This document shows, in pieces, positions 21,566 to 31,983 of a stretch of 64,000 nucleotides of DNA (positions are counted from its first letter, which is position 1; the number at the start of each line of letters is the position of its first letter). The translations under genes were made by a program, and so were the position numbers. Origin of the DNA: Candidatus Pantoea edessiphila (lineage in GTDB: Bacteria; Pseudomonadota; Gammaproteobacteria; Enterobacterales; Enterobacteriaceae); contig NZ_PDKR01000004.1 of the NCBI RefSeq assembly GCF_002933345.1, positions 1-64,000 on the forward strand, written 5' to 3'. The notes beneath the pieces were generated by a model. That model was not told the DNA's origin. It made no database searches and worked only from the letters and a program-made list of their open reading frames with translations.

Positions 21566-22225
21566 ATGAAACAGAATAGCTTAAAAGAAGCAGTTAGTTG
21601 GGCTGCAATTAATTTTATACAGCCCAATACTATCGTTGGAATAGGAACTGGGTCAACTATTGATTATTTCATAAATGCTTTGGTTTCTATTAAGCATCAA
21701 ATTAAAGGCGTTGTTTCTAGTTCTGAAAAATCAACAAACAAACTAAAAAAACTTGGGATCAAAATTATAGATTTAAATGAGATTAATTTTTTACCAATTT
21801 ATATTGATAGTGCAGATGAAATTGATTCTCAATTATGTATGATTAAAGGTGGTGGAGCAGCATTAACACATGAGAAAATTATAGCATCAGTAGCAGATAA
21901 ATTTATTTGTATTGTAGATGTTTCTAAAAAAGTAAATGTATTAGGAAGGTTCCCTTTGCCAATAGAAGTCATTCCTATGGCTCGTAATTTTATAATACGT
22001 GAATTAGAGAAAATTGGTGGTATCCCAAAATATCGTCAAGATGTTACGACAGAAAATGGAAATATTATTTTAGATATACATAATTTACATATTTTAGATC
22101 CTATCTCGTTAGAAAAACACATTAATTCCATACCTGGTGTGGTCACTGTTGGACTTTTTGCATCTCGTAAGGCTGATATTGTATTAATAAGTACTTCCAA
22201 AGGTATCGAAATTATTAAAGAATAG
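21566..22225 (+). CDS. rpiA: Ribose-5-phosphate isomerase A
   Basis: Interconverts ribose 5-phosphate and ribulose 5-phosphate. The 219-residue product has the same length as E. coli RpiA. Motifs: [12 protein letters not shown] (phosphate loop), YIDSADEID and the catalytic segment [14 protein letters not shown], then [11 protein letters not shown]. With tktA it supplies ribose phosphate and sugar interconversion. Start ATG 21566 gives [14 protein letters not shown], as in E. coli. Confidence 0.96.
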   Translation: MKQNSLKEAVSWAAINFIQPNTIVGIGTGSTIDYFINALVSIKHQIKGVVSSSEKSTNKLKKLGIKIIDLNEINFLPIYIDSADEIDSQLCMIKGGGAALTHEKIIASVADKFICIVDVSKKVNVLGRFPLPIEVIPMARNFIIRELEKIGGIPKYRQDVTTENGNIILDIHNLHILDPISLEKHINSIPGVVTVGLFASRKADIVLISTSKGIEIIKE

Positions 22226-22392
22226 TATGTATGCAACGAAAACCCTAAAACTTGATATATTTATGTATGTTCAAAGATTAATTTCACAATTACATATTAA
22301 AGTAATATTTTATTGTTAATACTATATTAAAAAGATATTATCTAATTAATATAAAATTATAATTAACAAAACATCTTCTAAACTCTATTTTA

Positions 22393-22984
22393 TTACCACT
22401 TCCATATTTTTGAAGGAGTTATTATCACAGGTAATGGTATATCCCATTCTTCGATTGGTATCTCATTTATTAACTGAAAATCATATGCTAGTCCAATAGG
22501 TAACAAAGAAGTTTTTTTCCAATCTTTTAAGGTTCGATCATAAAATCCACCTCCTAAACCTAAACGTTGTCCCTTAAGATCAAAAGCTACCAATGGTACC
22601 AACATTATGTCTATTTTATTACTTTCTATTGACTGATTGCGATATAATGAAGGTTCTAGAATATTAAATTTATTTAAAATTAAATTTGTTTTTTTTGTAT
22701 ATTTTACAAATAAGAGTTGTCTTGATAAAGAAGGATGTAATACTGGTAAAAAAACATTTTTTCTCTGTATCCAAAACTTACGGATCAATAAACTGGTATC
22801 TATTTCTCCATCTATAGATAAAAAAGATGCTATATTTCTTGCTGGTACTAAAGGATCATAATTAATTAAAGTTTTAGTTAATTTTTTTGCTGATTCTTTT
22901 TTTTTGTTTTTCTGTAATCGAACATCTTAAATAACGCATTTGTTTTCTAATATAATCACGTTTTAAAATTTTTTTTTTAAACAT
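22393..22984 (-). CDS. ygfA: 5-formyltetrahydrofolate cyclo-ligase family (YgfA), frameshifted in a poly-A run
   Basis: ATP-dependent conversion of 5-formyl-THF to methenyl-THF. The C-terminal 131 codons are open and contain PLVAFDLKGQRLGLGGGFYDRT and EEWDIPLPVIITPSKIWKW, typical of the family. The N-terminal part lies in another frame: ATG with first base 22984 (AAGGA upstream) gives MFKKKILKRDYIRKQ and reaches TEKQKK, then after a run of nine A (about 22897-22905) the matching frame continues ESAKKLTKTLINYDPLVPAR and FLSIDGEIDTSLLIRKFW. Removing one A restores a single frame of 196 residues (E. coli 182). No other damage is seen, so the gene may work through polymerase slippage, or be newly inactivated. 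Confidence 0.85.
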
Positions 22985-23211
22985 ATTATTTCCTTTTTTT
23001 AAATATATCTATAACTATGTAATTTCAAAGTATCATTCTAAATGAATAATTTTAATTTTTTTAAAAAAAAGCAAAAATCAAGCAATTCTTAATTTATATA
23101 TTATATAATACAAAAAATAAAATATTATTGTATAATAATATTTTATTGTCTATTTATTTTTAATAAATTACACTTAATTAAACATGATTTTACTACAGAA
23201 AACTATATATT

Positions 23212-24525
23212 ATGATTCCAATAGATGTATTACGCAAGCGACGAAACATGCTTTTATCAAAAATGATTTCTAACAGTGCAATATTAATATTTTCAACTCC
23301 AGAAAACAAAAAAAGACAACACTATCATTTCTTTACTCAAAATAAAGATTTTTGGTATTTTACTGGCTTTAATGAACCGAACGCTTTGTTCTTGATGATA
23401 AAAATAAATGATAATCATCATCAAAAAATATTATTTAATAGAAAAAAGGATTATGCTAATGAAATTTGGGATGGTCCTCGTTTAGGGCAAGATCTTGCTC
23501 TAATTAAAATAGATGTTGATAAATCTTTTCCTTGGGAAAATATAAATGAAAATCTTTATAAATTATTAATTGGCTTAAAAACTATATATCATGCATGGGG
23601 AGAATACATAAAGACTGATCAATTAATTTTTAATACAATAAAATATCTCCGTAACGTAATTATTGATAATCCAATCATTCCTAATAACATTATTGATTGG
23701 CGTCCTTTAGTACATAAAATGCGTTTATTTAAAGAACCACATGAAATCAAAACATTACGTATTGCAGGTAAAATTAGTGCATTAGCACATATTAGGGCCA
23801 TGAAATCATGTCGTCCAGGTATGTTTGAATATCAACTTGAAGGTGAAATTCATCATGAATTTAATTGCCATGGTGCTAGATTTCCCTCCTACAATACTAT
23901 TATAGGTTCTGGAAAAAATTCTTGTATTTTGCACTACACGGAAAATAATAATAAAATGCTTAACGGTGATTTAGTCTTAGTTGATGCTGGATGTAATTTT
24001 AACGGATATGCTAGTGATATTACTCGTACTTTTCCAATAAACGGAAAATTTAGTAAACAACAAAGAGAAATATATAATATTGTATTAAATTCATTAAAAA
24101 TTGCTTTATCAATGCTTAGACCAAATATAAATATTTGTGAAATAAAAACTAAGATAGCACATATTATGATTTATAATTTGATTAAATTGGGCTTATTACA
24201 AGGTAGTCTAGATCAATTAATTGCAAAAGGTGCACATAAGCAGTTTTTTATGCATAATTTATGTCATTGGTTAGGACTAGATGTTCATGATGTTGGTTTA
24301 TATGGTTGTTCTATTGATAATACAATATTGAAACCAAATATGGTGTTGACTATAGAACCAGGAATATATATTGCAGAAAATGCTAATGTACCTTTTGAAT
24401 ATCGTGGTATTGGCATCCGAATAGAAGATAATGTTCTTATTACTGAAATTGGTAATGAAAATCTTACAGATAGTGTTGTAAAAGAAATTGAGGAAATTGA
24501 AAATTTAATGACATTAAAAGATTAA
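23212..24525 (+). CDS. pepP: Xaa-Pro aminopeptidase P
   Basis: Manganese-dependent M24B peptidase removing N-terminal residues next to proline, in the cytoplasm. The 437-residue product (E. coli 441) shows the N-terminal creatinase-like domain with NKDFWYFTGFNEPNA and the C-terminal pita-bread fold with metal ligands in LVDAGCNFNGYASDITRTF (two Asp), HWLGLDVHDVG (His), TIEPGIYI (Glu) and GIRIEDN (Glu). In E. coli it sits close to ygfA and is followed by ubiH and ubiI; those are deleted here. Confidence 0.96.
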   Translation: MIPIDVLRKRRNMLLSKMISNSAILIFSTPENKKRQHYHFFTQNKDFWYFTGFNEPNALFLMIKINDNHHQKILFNRKKDYANEIWDGPRLGQDLALIKIDVDKSFPWENINENLYKLLIGLKTIYHAWGEYIKTDQLIFNTIKYLRNVIIDNPIIPNNIIDWRPLVHKMRLFKEPHEIKTLRIAGKISALAHIRAMKSCRPGMFEYQLEGEIHHEFNCHGARFPSYNTIIGSGKNSCILHYTENNNKMLNGDLVLVDAGCNFNGYASDITRTFPINGKFSKQQREIYNIVLNSLKIALSMLRPNINICEIKTKIAHIMIYNLIKLGLLQGSLDQLIAKGAHKQFFMHNLCHWLGLDVHDVGLYGCSIDNTILKPNMVLTIEPGIYIAENANVPFEYRGIGIRIEDNVLITEIGNENLTDSVVKEIEEIENLMTLKD

Positions 24526-24664
24526 GAATTTTTTCATTTCTAGGTTTTTTATTTTATCAAGTAAATAAAATTTTAGATTAATAGTTTTGCTTTTATATAA
24601 AGTACAGTCTTTTATAAAACATTCCTTACAATATTTAATAAAAATTAACTAAAAATTATTTCAT

Positions 24665-25636
24665 TCAATAGGGTAATTGCTTTATTTTAAAATATCCATT
24701 TTCATCTTTTTGAACTCTTATTACACTATTTAGTTTAATATCTTTCTTCATTACTACTTGTATCCAACATAAACCACTATTTAATTTTACTGAAGCTAAT
24801 ACTCTACCTGTACATTGCCATCTATTATTTACCATTATTTCCAATGATTCATTCGCCAATGGTAAATTATCTGTCTTCCCCTCTAACCAATACATCATGT
24901 GTTTATTAGTTTTAAGGTAATGAGTTCGTGCTATAGTTTCTTGTCCTATATAACAACCTTTTTCGAAATTAATAGCATTTAGTATTTGTAAATTAACTGA
25001 CTGTGGTATAAATCTTCCAATATTTTGTGGATCAATTACGGGAATACCGCTTTCAATATCTAAAGCTAGCCATTGTTTACTATCACTGAATTGTACTTTA
25101 TTATTCATTAATTTCTCTTTTATAAAATTGCCTTTTTTATAAGTTGTTAATATTATAAAACGTTCAATTGGATTTTTAATCCATAAAATAGTAGTTTCAT
25201 CATTTTGTACTAAAGGTAATTGAAGATCAGGAATCATTTTAAAGATTTTATGTAATATATTTTTTGCCTGAAATCCAGCTAAGCCTAACAATAACAATTT
25301 ACTATCTGAGAATTTTACCTTTGAAAATATTGCATATTTTTTAATTTCTGCTAATTGAATTTCAAGTATTTTTCTACGTATAATGTAGTTAATATTATTA
25401 TTATTATAAAAAAGACGTAAATTGCTTAATATCTTACCATAAGAATTACAATGTGCTGCTATATAGTGTTGAGCTGGATTAATTTTTGCAACGTCTAAAG
25501 TTAATTGACTTTGTAAATATTTTATCGAGTCAGGACCAGATACTGAAACTAAAGCCCAATCATCTAGATACATTAAAGTTAATGGTAAGTACATCGATTC
25601 TATAGGTTGTTTTATTGGTAAATTGTATGTTAACAT
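24665..25636 (-). CDS. ygfZ: YgfZ, folate-dependent iron-sulfur cluster maintenance protein
   Basis: Helps assembly or repair of certain iron-sulfur enzymes using tetrahydrofolate. The 323-residue product (E. coli 326) is similar to the T-protein of glycine cleavage, contains PLTLMYLDDWALVSVSGPDS near the start, GKILSNLRLFYN, and the family signature KGCYIGQETIART with the key cysteine near residue 228. Retention alongside iron-sulfur enzymes such as CysI makes sense. It is convergent with pepP and divergent from recJ. Confidence 0.95.
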   Translation of the reverse strand: MLTYNLPIKQPIESMYLPLTLMYLDDWALVSVSGPDSIKYLQSQLTLDVAKINPAQHYIAAHCNSYGKILSNLRLFYNNNNINYIIRRKILEIQLAEIKKYAIFSKVKFSDSKLLLLGLAGFQAKNILHKIFKMIPDLQLPLVQNDETTILWIKNPIERFIILTTYKKGNFIKEKLMNNKVQFSDSKQWLALDIESGIPVIDPQNIGRFIPQSVNLQILNAINFEKGCYIGQETIARTHYLKTNKHMMYWLEGKTDNLPLANESLEIMVNNRWQCTGRVLASVKLNSGLCWIQVVMKKDIKLNSVIRVQKDENGYFKIKQLPY

Positions 25637-26048
25637 GAGTATTCTCTTAAGAATAATATTAAAAAAATTTAAATTATTTTATTGAGTTAATTTTTTTAAT
25701 TTTAATTATAGTTATAAATGTCTAGTTTATACTGTAAATAGAAAAATTATAACTTATAATTCATATATTATCTGATTAAACAGATAATAATTATTAAATT
25801 AGTTGTTAATTTTAATTTTGTATCAACATAAATAATAAATATTACATCAATGATAATTAATAAATTTTGTGTTTATTTTTTATTAAGTAGTTTTAAGAAA
25901 TCATATTTAAATTAAGTAGTTATTTAAGTAAAATAAATAATTAACTAAAAAGAAAATAACCTTTTAGATTTTTATAGAAAATATTGTTTAAGCAATATAA
26001 TCCTATACAGTTTTAAATTATATTAAAATGAATATCAGTGATTAATCA
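25637..26048. other. Divergent ygfZ/recJ intergenic region
   Basis: About 410 AT-rich bases. In E. coli fldB, xerD and dsbC lie between ygfZ and recJ. I could not read a remnant of any of them, nor any RNA gene. Promoters for both genes are presumably here. Confidence 0.55.
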
Positions 26049-27791
26049 GTGCTAAATTATAAAATTGAATTACGTCATCGTAAAATAGTTGTTAAAGATA
26101 ATTTGCCAATAGATCTACCTCCTCTAATAAAACGTCTTTATCTAAATCGTGGTCTCTGTGATGCAGAAAAATTAGAACGTAGTGCAAACAAATTATTATC
26201 ATTTAAGACATTACATAATATTGATAAAGCAGTAACAATAATATATAACATGTTGATAAATAAACGTAAAATTATAGTAGTAGGAGATTTTGACGCTGAT
26301 GGTGCAACTAGTACTGCATTAACAGTATTAGCCTTAAAAAGTATGGGCGGTAAGAATATACAATACTTGATACCCAACCGATTTGAAGATGGATACGGTT
26401 TAAGCACGAAGATAGTAAAACATTTACATATGATAGGTGCTGAAATGATTCTTACTGTAGACAATGGCATTTCATCTCATGAAGGTATCAGCTGTGCTAA
26501 AAAATATGGTATTCCAGTAATAATTACAGATCACCATCTTCCTAGTAATGATCTACCAGAGGCTGAAGCTATTATTAATCCTAATATTTCTAATATGTCT
26601 TTTGCTTTATCTTCTTTGGCAGGTGTAGGTGTTGCTTTTTATTTAATGGTTGCTTTAAGAACATATTTGCGTGAAAAAGGATGGTTTAACAAAATATGTA
26701 TTGAACCAAATTTAGCAAATCTATTAGATCTTGTTGCTTTAGGTACCATTGTTGATGTTGTACCTCTTGACATAAATAATCGAATTTTGGTATGGCAAGG
26801 ATTAAATAGAATTCGTGCCGGTATATGTAGACCTGGTATTATAGCTTTGTTAGAAATCGCTAATCGTCAATTAAAAGATTTATCAACAGATGATCTCAGT
26901 TATGTATTAGGACCTCGTCTTAATGCAGCAGGAAGATTAAATGATATGTCAAAAGGAGTTGCATTATTATTAACCCATGATTTGAACCATGCACGTATTT
27001 TAGCTAATGAATTAGATAGATTGAATCAATCTCGAAAAAAAATTGAACAAGTTATGCACAATGAAGCATTGAAATTATGTAATATATTACAGCAAAAAGA
27101 AAATAACTTACCTTTAGGTATAACCGTTTATCATCCTGAATGGCATCAAGGAGTAATTGGTATTGTAGCTTCACGTTTAAAAGAACGTTTTCATCGACCT
27201 GTAATCGCATTTGCACCCACAGGTATAGGAGATGGTATTTTAAAAGGTTCTGGTCGTTCTATTGAAAATTTACATTTAAGAAATATTCTTGAACATTTAA
27301 ATACAGTTAAGCCAAACTTAATTATAAAATTTGGTGGCCATGCTATGGCGGCTGGTTTATCTATTAAAGAAATACATTATAAAGAATTTAGTCAATATTT
27401 TTCTAATTTAGTTAAAGAATTATTTAAAAATGATATAATTTCAGATATTATATGGTCGGATGGATCGTTACAACCATCAGAGTTTTCTATTCAAACTGCA
27501 GATCTATTACGTGAGGCCGGACCTTGGGGAGTATCATTTCCTCAACCTACCTTTGATGGAGAGTTCGAATTAGTTAAACAACGTCTAATTAATAAAAGAC
27601 ATTTGCATGTTTTAGTTAAAGTTTTTGACAATGGTCCATTAGTTGATGGAGTTTTATTTAATGTAGATACCAATCATTGGCCAAATACTAAAATTAGTAA
27701 AGTTGGATTATTATATCGTCTTGATGTTAAAATATATCGTGGCAAACGTTTCGTTCAGTTAATAATAGAATATTTGTGGCCCTTAGATTAA
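26049..27791 (+). CDS. recJ: RecJ, single-strand 5'-3' exonuclease
   Basis: Degrades 5'-ended single strands in recombination, mismatch repair and gap repair. The 580-residue product (E. coli 577) has the DHH-family motifs VVGDFDADGATSTA, TVDNGISSHEG, ITDHHLPS (DHH) and LGTIVDVVPL, then the DHHA1 domain with KFGGHAMAAGLS. The start is GTG at 26049, chosen because LNYKIELRHR aligns with the E. coli N-terminus. In E. coli genetics, recombination in recD mutants depends on RecJ, which is relevant because recD is missing from this window. Confidence 0.96.
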   Translation: MLNYKIELRHRKIVVKDNLPIDLPPLIKRLYLNRGLCDAEKLERSANKLLSFKTLHNIDKAVTIIYNMLINKRKIIVVGDFDADGATSTALTVLALKSMGGKNIQYLIPNRFEDGYGLSTKIVKHLHMIGAEMILTVDNGISSHEGISCAKKYGIPVIITDHHLPSNDLPEAEAIINPNISNMSFALSSLAGVGVAFYLMVALRTYLREKGWFNKICIEPNLANLLDLVALGTIVDVVPLDINNRILVWQGLNRIRAGICRPGIIALLEIANRQLKDLSTDDLSYVLGPRLNAAGRLNDMSKGVALLLTHDLNHARILANELDRLNQSRKKIEQVMHNEALKLCNILQQKENNLPLGITVYHPEWHQGVIGIVASRLKERFHRPVIAFAPTGIGDGILKGSGRSIENLHLRNILEHLNTVKPNLIIKFGGHAMAAGLSIKEIHYKEFSQYFSNLVKELFKNDIISDIIWSDGSLQPSEFSIQTADLLREAGPWGVSFPQPTFDGEFELVKQRLINKRHLHVLVKVFDNGPLVDGVLFNVDTNHWPNTKISKVGLLYRLDVKIYRGKRFVQLIIEYLWPLD

Positions 27792-27903
27792 AACTAATTT
27801 ATTAAGGATAATAATTCCAAATTAAATAAAATACTTAAAGTAGCTTTATTTATAATTATGCCACTAAATATTTGTATCTAATTTCATATGGAGAGGACAA
27901 ATT

Positions 27904-29002
27904 ATGATAGAAATAAATTTCATCAATAATCTTATTAATAATCTTAATCAACGCAATAGTAATCTTAGGAGGAGTTTTTGATTATATAAATAAAAAAGAT
28001 CGTTTTAAAGAAATAAGTGTTGAATTGGAGCAGTTAAATATATGGCATAATCACGAACATGCTAAATCTTTAGTGAAAGAACAATCTTGCCTAAAAATGA
28101 TTATTGAAGATCTTGACAAGATATTATTTAAATTAAAAGATATTGAAGGTTTATTCGAACTAGCGAAAAGCATAGAAGATGATTGTGTAAATAATGATAT
28201 TATAAAAGAACTTAACATAATAAAAGATGGTATAAAAAAATTAGAATTTAATCTTATGTTTTCTGGTGAAAATGACCAATCTGATTGTTATATTGATTTC
28301 CAAGCTGGTTCAGGTGGAATTGAATCCCAAGATTGGACCAATATGCTAATGCGTATGTACTTAAGGTGGCTAGAAAACAAAGGTTTTAATACTAAAATAA
28401 TTGAAGAATCGCCGGGGGAAATTAATGGAATTAAATCTTCCACGGTTCACGTATCTGGAAATTATGCTTTTGGATGGTTACGCACAGAATCTGGCATTCA
28501 CAGACTGGTACGCAAAAGTCCTTTTGATTCTAGTCATCGTAGGCATACTTCTTTTGGTTCAGTTTTTATATATCCTGAAATAAATAATTATATTAATATT
28601 AATATTAGCTTGTCAGATTTACGTATTGATGTTTATCGAGCATCAGGAGCTGGTGGTCAACATGTTAATCGTACAGAATCAGCTGTACGTATTACTCATA
28701 TTCCTACTGGTATTGTAACTCAATGTCAAAACAATAGATCTCAACATAGAAATAAAGAGCAAGCAATCAAGCAAATGAAATTAAAGTTATATCAAATTGA
28801 AATAAAAAAGAAAAATACTGAAAAGAAATTTTTAGAAAGTAATAAATCCTGTATAAGTTGGGGAAATCAAATTCGTTCATATATACTTGATCATTCTCTT
28901 ATTAAAGATTTAAGAACTGGTTTAGAAATACGTAATACCCAAGAGGTATTAGGCGGAAATTTAGATCCATTTGTTAAAAAGAGTTTAAAATTAGGTTTGT
29001 AA
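27904..29002 (+). CDS. prfB: Peptide chain release factor 2, with programmed +1 frameshift
   Basis: RF2 recognises UGA and UAA and releases the peptide. The first 25 codons from ATG 27904 run [19 protein letters not shown] to an in-frame TGA at 27979-27981; translation continues in the +1 frame from 27980 as [22 protein letters not shown]. With the shift the product has 365 residues, like E. coli RF2. Visible motifs include the peptidyl-transferase loop GGQ in [12 protein letters not shown] and the anticodon-like SPF in [15 protein letters not shown]. The E. coli neighbours recJ and lysS flank it here too. Confidence 0.97.
27967..27982 (+). promoter_or_regulatory. prfB programmed frameshift site
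   Basis: An internal Shine-Dalgarno AGGAGG (27967-27972) is followed by three bases and then TTT TGA T. E. coli uses AGGGGG, three bases, then CTT TGA C. The spacing is identical, but the slip codon is UUU, which can re-pair as UUU after moving one base. Low RF2 slows termination at the UGA and favours the shift, so RF2 controls its own synthesis. Confidence 0.93.
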
Positions 29003-29006
29003 CAAT

Positions 29007-30530
29007 ATGATTGGAAAAGAATATAATATTTCTACAATTGATAAGAATAATGCATTAAATAATGAACTAAAATCACGTAGAGAAAAATTACGAATATTAC
29101 GTTCTAATGGCTTAGCATATCCTAATAATTTTCGGCGAACATGTACTTCTGATTATTTGAATATGGAATATGGCAAATACAATAATAAAGAACTTAAAAA
29201 TTTAAATATTGAAGTAAGTGTTGCTGGTCGTATGATGACTCGTCGTATTTTTGGCAAAGCTTCTTTTGTTATTTTACAAGATTGTGGCGGTCGTATTCAG
29301 CTATATGTAACTTATCAAAATATATCAGAAAATATTTATAATAATCATTTTAAAAAATGGGATATTGGTGACATCATTGGCGCTTGTGGTAAGTTATTCA
29401 AAACTAAAACAGGAGAATTATCTATTAATTGTTTTAGCATTTGTTTATTAACTAAATCATTACGTCCTTTACCAGATAAATTTCATGGCCTTAATAATCA
29501 AGAAATACGTTATAGACAACGTTATTTAGATCTTATTATGAATGAAAAATCTTTTAATATCTTTAAAGTACGTGCTCAGATTATCAATATAATTCGCAAT
29601 TTCATGATTAAATCTCAATTCATAGAAGTAGAAACTCCTATGATGCACATGATACCAGGAGGTGCAATAGCTCGTCCATTCATTACACATCATAATAAAT
29701 TAGACATTGATATGTACTTAAGAATTGCACCAGAATTATATTTAAAACGTTTGGTGGTAGGAGGATTTGAACGTGTTTTTGAAATAAATAGAAATTTTCG
29801 TAACGAAGGAATATCAGCACGTCATAATCCTGAATTTACAATGATAGAACTTTATATGGCATATGCAGATTATAGAGATTTAATAAAATTAACCGAAGAT
29901 CTATTTTGTCTGATAGCTAAAAATATTCTAGGAAATACTATATTATCCTATGGTAGATTTAAATTCGATTTTAAAAATTCATTTGAAAAATTAAGCATGT
30001 ATGATTCAATAAAAAAATATTGTCCAAAAATAAATATAAATAAACTACATCGGTATACTGATTCAGTGAAAATAGCTAACTCAATTGGTATCGAAGTTGA
30101 AAACACATGGGGTGTAGGTAGTATAGTTAATGAAATATTTGAAAAACATGTTGTACCAAATTTGATTCAACCCACATTTATTACTGAATATCCATCGGAA
30201 GTATCTCCGCTTGCACGTCGTAATGATGTTAATCCTGAAATAGCTGATAGATTTGAATTTTTTGTTGGTGGTTATGAAATTTGCAATGGATTTTCAGAGC
30301 TTAATGATTCAGAAGATCAAGAAGAAAGATTCAAAAAACAACTTAAAACTAAAGATAATATCGATTATGAAATAATGTCTTATGATGAAGATTATATCAT
30401 TGCTTTGGAACATGGCTTACCTCCTACTGCGGGGCTAGGGATGGGTATTGATAGGATTACAATGTTGTTTACTGATAGTCATAATATACGAGATGTTATA
30501 TTATTTCCTACACTTAAACCAAAAAAATAA
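29007..30530 (+). CDS. lysS: Lysyl-tRNA synthetase (class II)
   Basis: Charges tRNA-Lys with lysine. The 507-residue product (E. coli 505) has the N-terminal OB-fold anticodon domain ([21 protein letters not shown]), motif 1 around [16 protein letters not shown], motif 2 [18 protein letters not shown] and motif 3 [18 protein letters not shown]. It begins four bases after prfB, the usual prfB-lysS operon, so both are probably translated from one message. Confidence 0.97.
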   Translation: MIGKEYNISTIDKNNALNNELKSRREKLRILRSNGLAYPNNFRRTCTSDYLNMEYGKYNNKELKNLNIEVSVAGRMMTRRIFGKASFVILQDCGGRIQLYVTYQNISENIYNNHFKKWDIGDIIGACGKLFKTKTGELSINCFSICLLTKSLRPLPDKFHGLNNQEIRYRQRYLDLIMNEKSFNIFKVRAQIINIIRNFMIKSQFIEVETPMMHMIPGGAIARPFITHHNKLDIDMYLRIAPELYLKRLVVGGFERVFEINRNFRNEGISARHNPEFTMIELYMAYADYRDLIKLTEDLFCLIAKNILGNTILSYGRFKFDFKNSFEKLSMYDSIKKYCPKININKLHRYTDSVKIANSIGIEVENTWGVGSIVNEIFEKHVVPNLIQPTFITEYPSEVSPLARRNDVNPEIADRFEFFVGGYEICNGFSELNDSEDQEERFKKQLKTKDNIDYEIMSYDEDYIIALEHGLPPTAGLGMGIDRITMLFTDSHNIRDVILFPTLKPKK

Positions 30531-30687
30531 TTTATGCATTTTGTTTGAGATTACTAACTAAATAATATTAAATATATTTAATAAACGATGTTAATATTTA
30601 AATATATTTGATATCGATATAATGTTTTAGGAATGGCATTACTATTTATTTTAACTTTAATAAACCGCTTGCTATAGGAGATTAATT

Positions 30688-31944
30688 ATGCCACTTCCCT
30701 TAAATAATATTGATTCCGCAATTAATTTTTATAATTTATTACCATTAGCACATTATTATAAGAGTCCTTTTTGGGCTTATGACGCTAATATTATACGGGA
30801 ACGTATTAATCAATTACGCGATTTTGATGTTGTACGCTTTGCACAAAAAGCTAATTCAAATATTCATATTTTACGTTTAATGCGTTCAGAAGGTGTGAAA
30901 GTTGATTCAGTATCATTAGGAGAGATAGAACGAGCTTTAGTAGCTGGTTATCGGTCTGATAATGACGAAATAATATTTACAGCTGATATATTTGATGAAA
31001 TTACATTGGAACGTGTTGTTGCACTAAAATTACAGGTTAATATTGGTTCTATTGATATGTTAATTCAACTTGGTTCTGTTTCGCCAGGACATGAAATTTG
31101 GTTACGTGTTAACCCTGGATTTGGTCATGGTTTTAGTCAGAAAACAAATACTGGAGGAGAAAACAGTAAACATGGAATTTGGCATAATCATCTATTTTTA
31201 GCGCTATCGTTAATTAAAAGATATCGCATGCGTTTGGTAGGAATACATATACATATAGGTTCTGGTGTTAACTATGATCACTTAGAACTAGTATGTAATT
31301 CAATGGTTCGTATAGTTATAGAATTTGGTCAGGATCTAGAAAGAATATCAGCAGGAGGTGGTTTATCAGTTCCTTATCATCGTGATGAAAAAAGAGTTGA
31401 TACAGATCGTTATTTCTATTCTTGGAATAAAGCTAGAAAATGTATTTCTAATTATTTAGGTCATTCGGTAAAATTAGAAATTGAACCTGGTCGTTTTTTA
31501 GTTGCTGAATCTGGTGTATTAGTATCTCAGATACGTGCAATTAAAAACATGGGACAGCAACATTTTATTTTAGTTAATGCTGGTTTTAATGATTTAATGC
31601 GCCCTTCAATGTATGGTTGTTACCACCATATATCCTTGATGACTAAAGATAATCGTTATATAGATGAACTAAATACTACTAATAGTATAGTGGCTGGTCC
31701 TTTATGTGAATCTGGCGATATATTTACTCAATCGGAAGGGTACGTGTTAAAAACCCGCACTATACCTATAGCACAAGTAGGAGATTATTTAGTTTTTCAT
31801 GATTCTGGAGCGTATGGTGCTTCTATGTCATCTAACTATAATAGTCGTCCCTTGATTCCAGAGGTATTATTTGAAAATGGTCAACATAAGGAAATTCGTC
31901 GAGCCCAGACCATTCATGATTTATTATCTCTCGAATTATCTTAA
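30688..31944 (+). CDS. lysA: Diaminopimelate decarboxylase
   Basis: PLP enzyme of the last step of lysine synthesis, meso-diaminopimelate to lysine. The 418-residue product (E. coli 420) shows the PLP lysine in VVRFAQKANSNIHILRLM, HIHIGSGVNYDHLE, the SAGGGLSVPY phosphate-binding loop, EPGRFLVAESG and the catalytic cysteine in GPLCESGDIF. AGGAG precedes ATG 30688. Lysine is an essential amino acid for insects, so retention fits a nutritional symbiont. It is convergent with mutH. Confidence 0.97.
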   Translation: MPLPLNNIDSAINFYNLLPLAHYYKSPFWAYDANIIRERINQLRDFDVVRFAQKANSNIHILRLMRSEGVKVDSVSLGEIERALVAGYRSDNDEIIFTADIFDEITLERVVALKLQVNIGSIDMLIQLGSVSPGHEIWLRVNPGFGHGFSQKTNTGGENSKHGIWHNHLFLALSLIKRYRMRLVGIHIHIGSGVNYDHLELVCNSMVRIVIEFGQDLERISAGGGLSVPYHRDEKRVDTDRYFYSWNKARKCISNYLGHSVKLEIEPGRFLVAESGVLVSQIRAIKNMGQQHFILVNAGFNDLMRPSMYGCYHHISLMTKDNRYIDELNTTNSIVAGPLCESGDIFTQSEGYVLKTRTIPIAQVGDYLVFHDSGAYGASMSSNYNSRPLIPEVLFENGQHKEIRRAQTIHDLLSLELS

Positions 31945-31962
31945 ATAAATTTGTTATTAATT

Positions 31963-31983
31963 ATCATCATTAATAATGATGAT
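31963..31983. terminator. Palindrome between convergent lysA and mutH, possible terminator
   Basis: ATCATCATTA at 31963-31972 is mirrored by TAATGATGAT at 31974-31983 around one base. It overlaps the mutH stop codon and lies about 20 bases after lysA. The stem is AT-rich and has only a short T-tract, so terminator function is plausible by position but weak by sequence. Confidence 0.35.

Noticed and set aside
22985-23211. Search for 6S RNA (ssrS), which lies upstream of ygfA in E. coli
   Set aside because: The interval of about 227 bases is simple AT-rich sequence without the conserved closing stem or central bubble of 6S RNA that I could recognise.
28401-28583. 60-codon plus-strand frame inside prfB
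   Set aside because: Overlaps conserved RF2 coding sequence in another frame and shows no independent signal.
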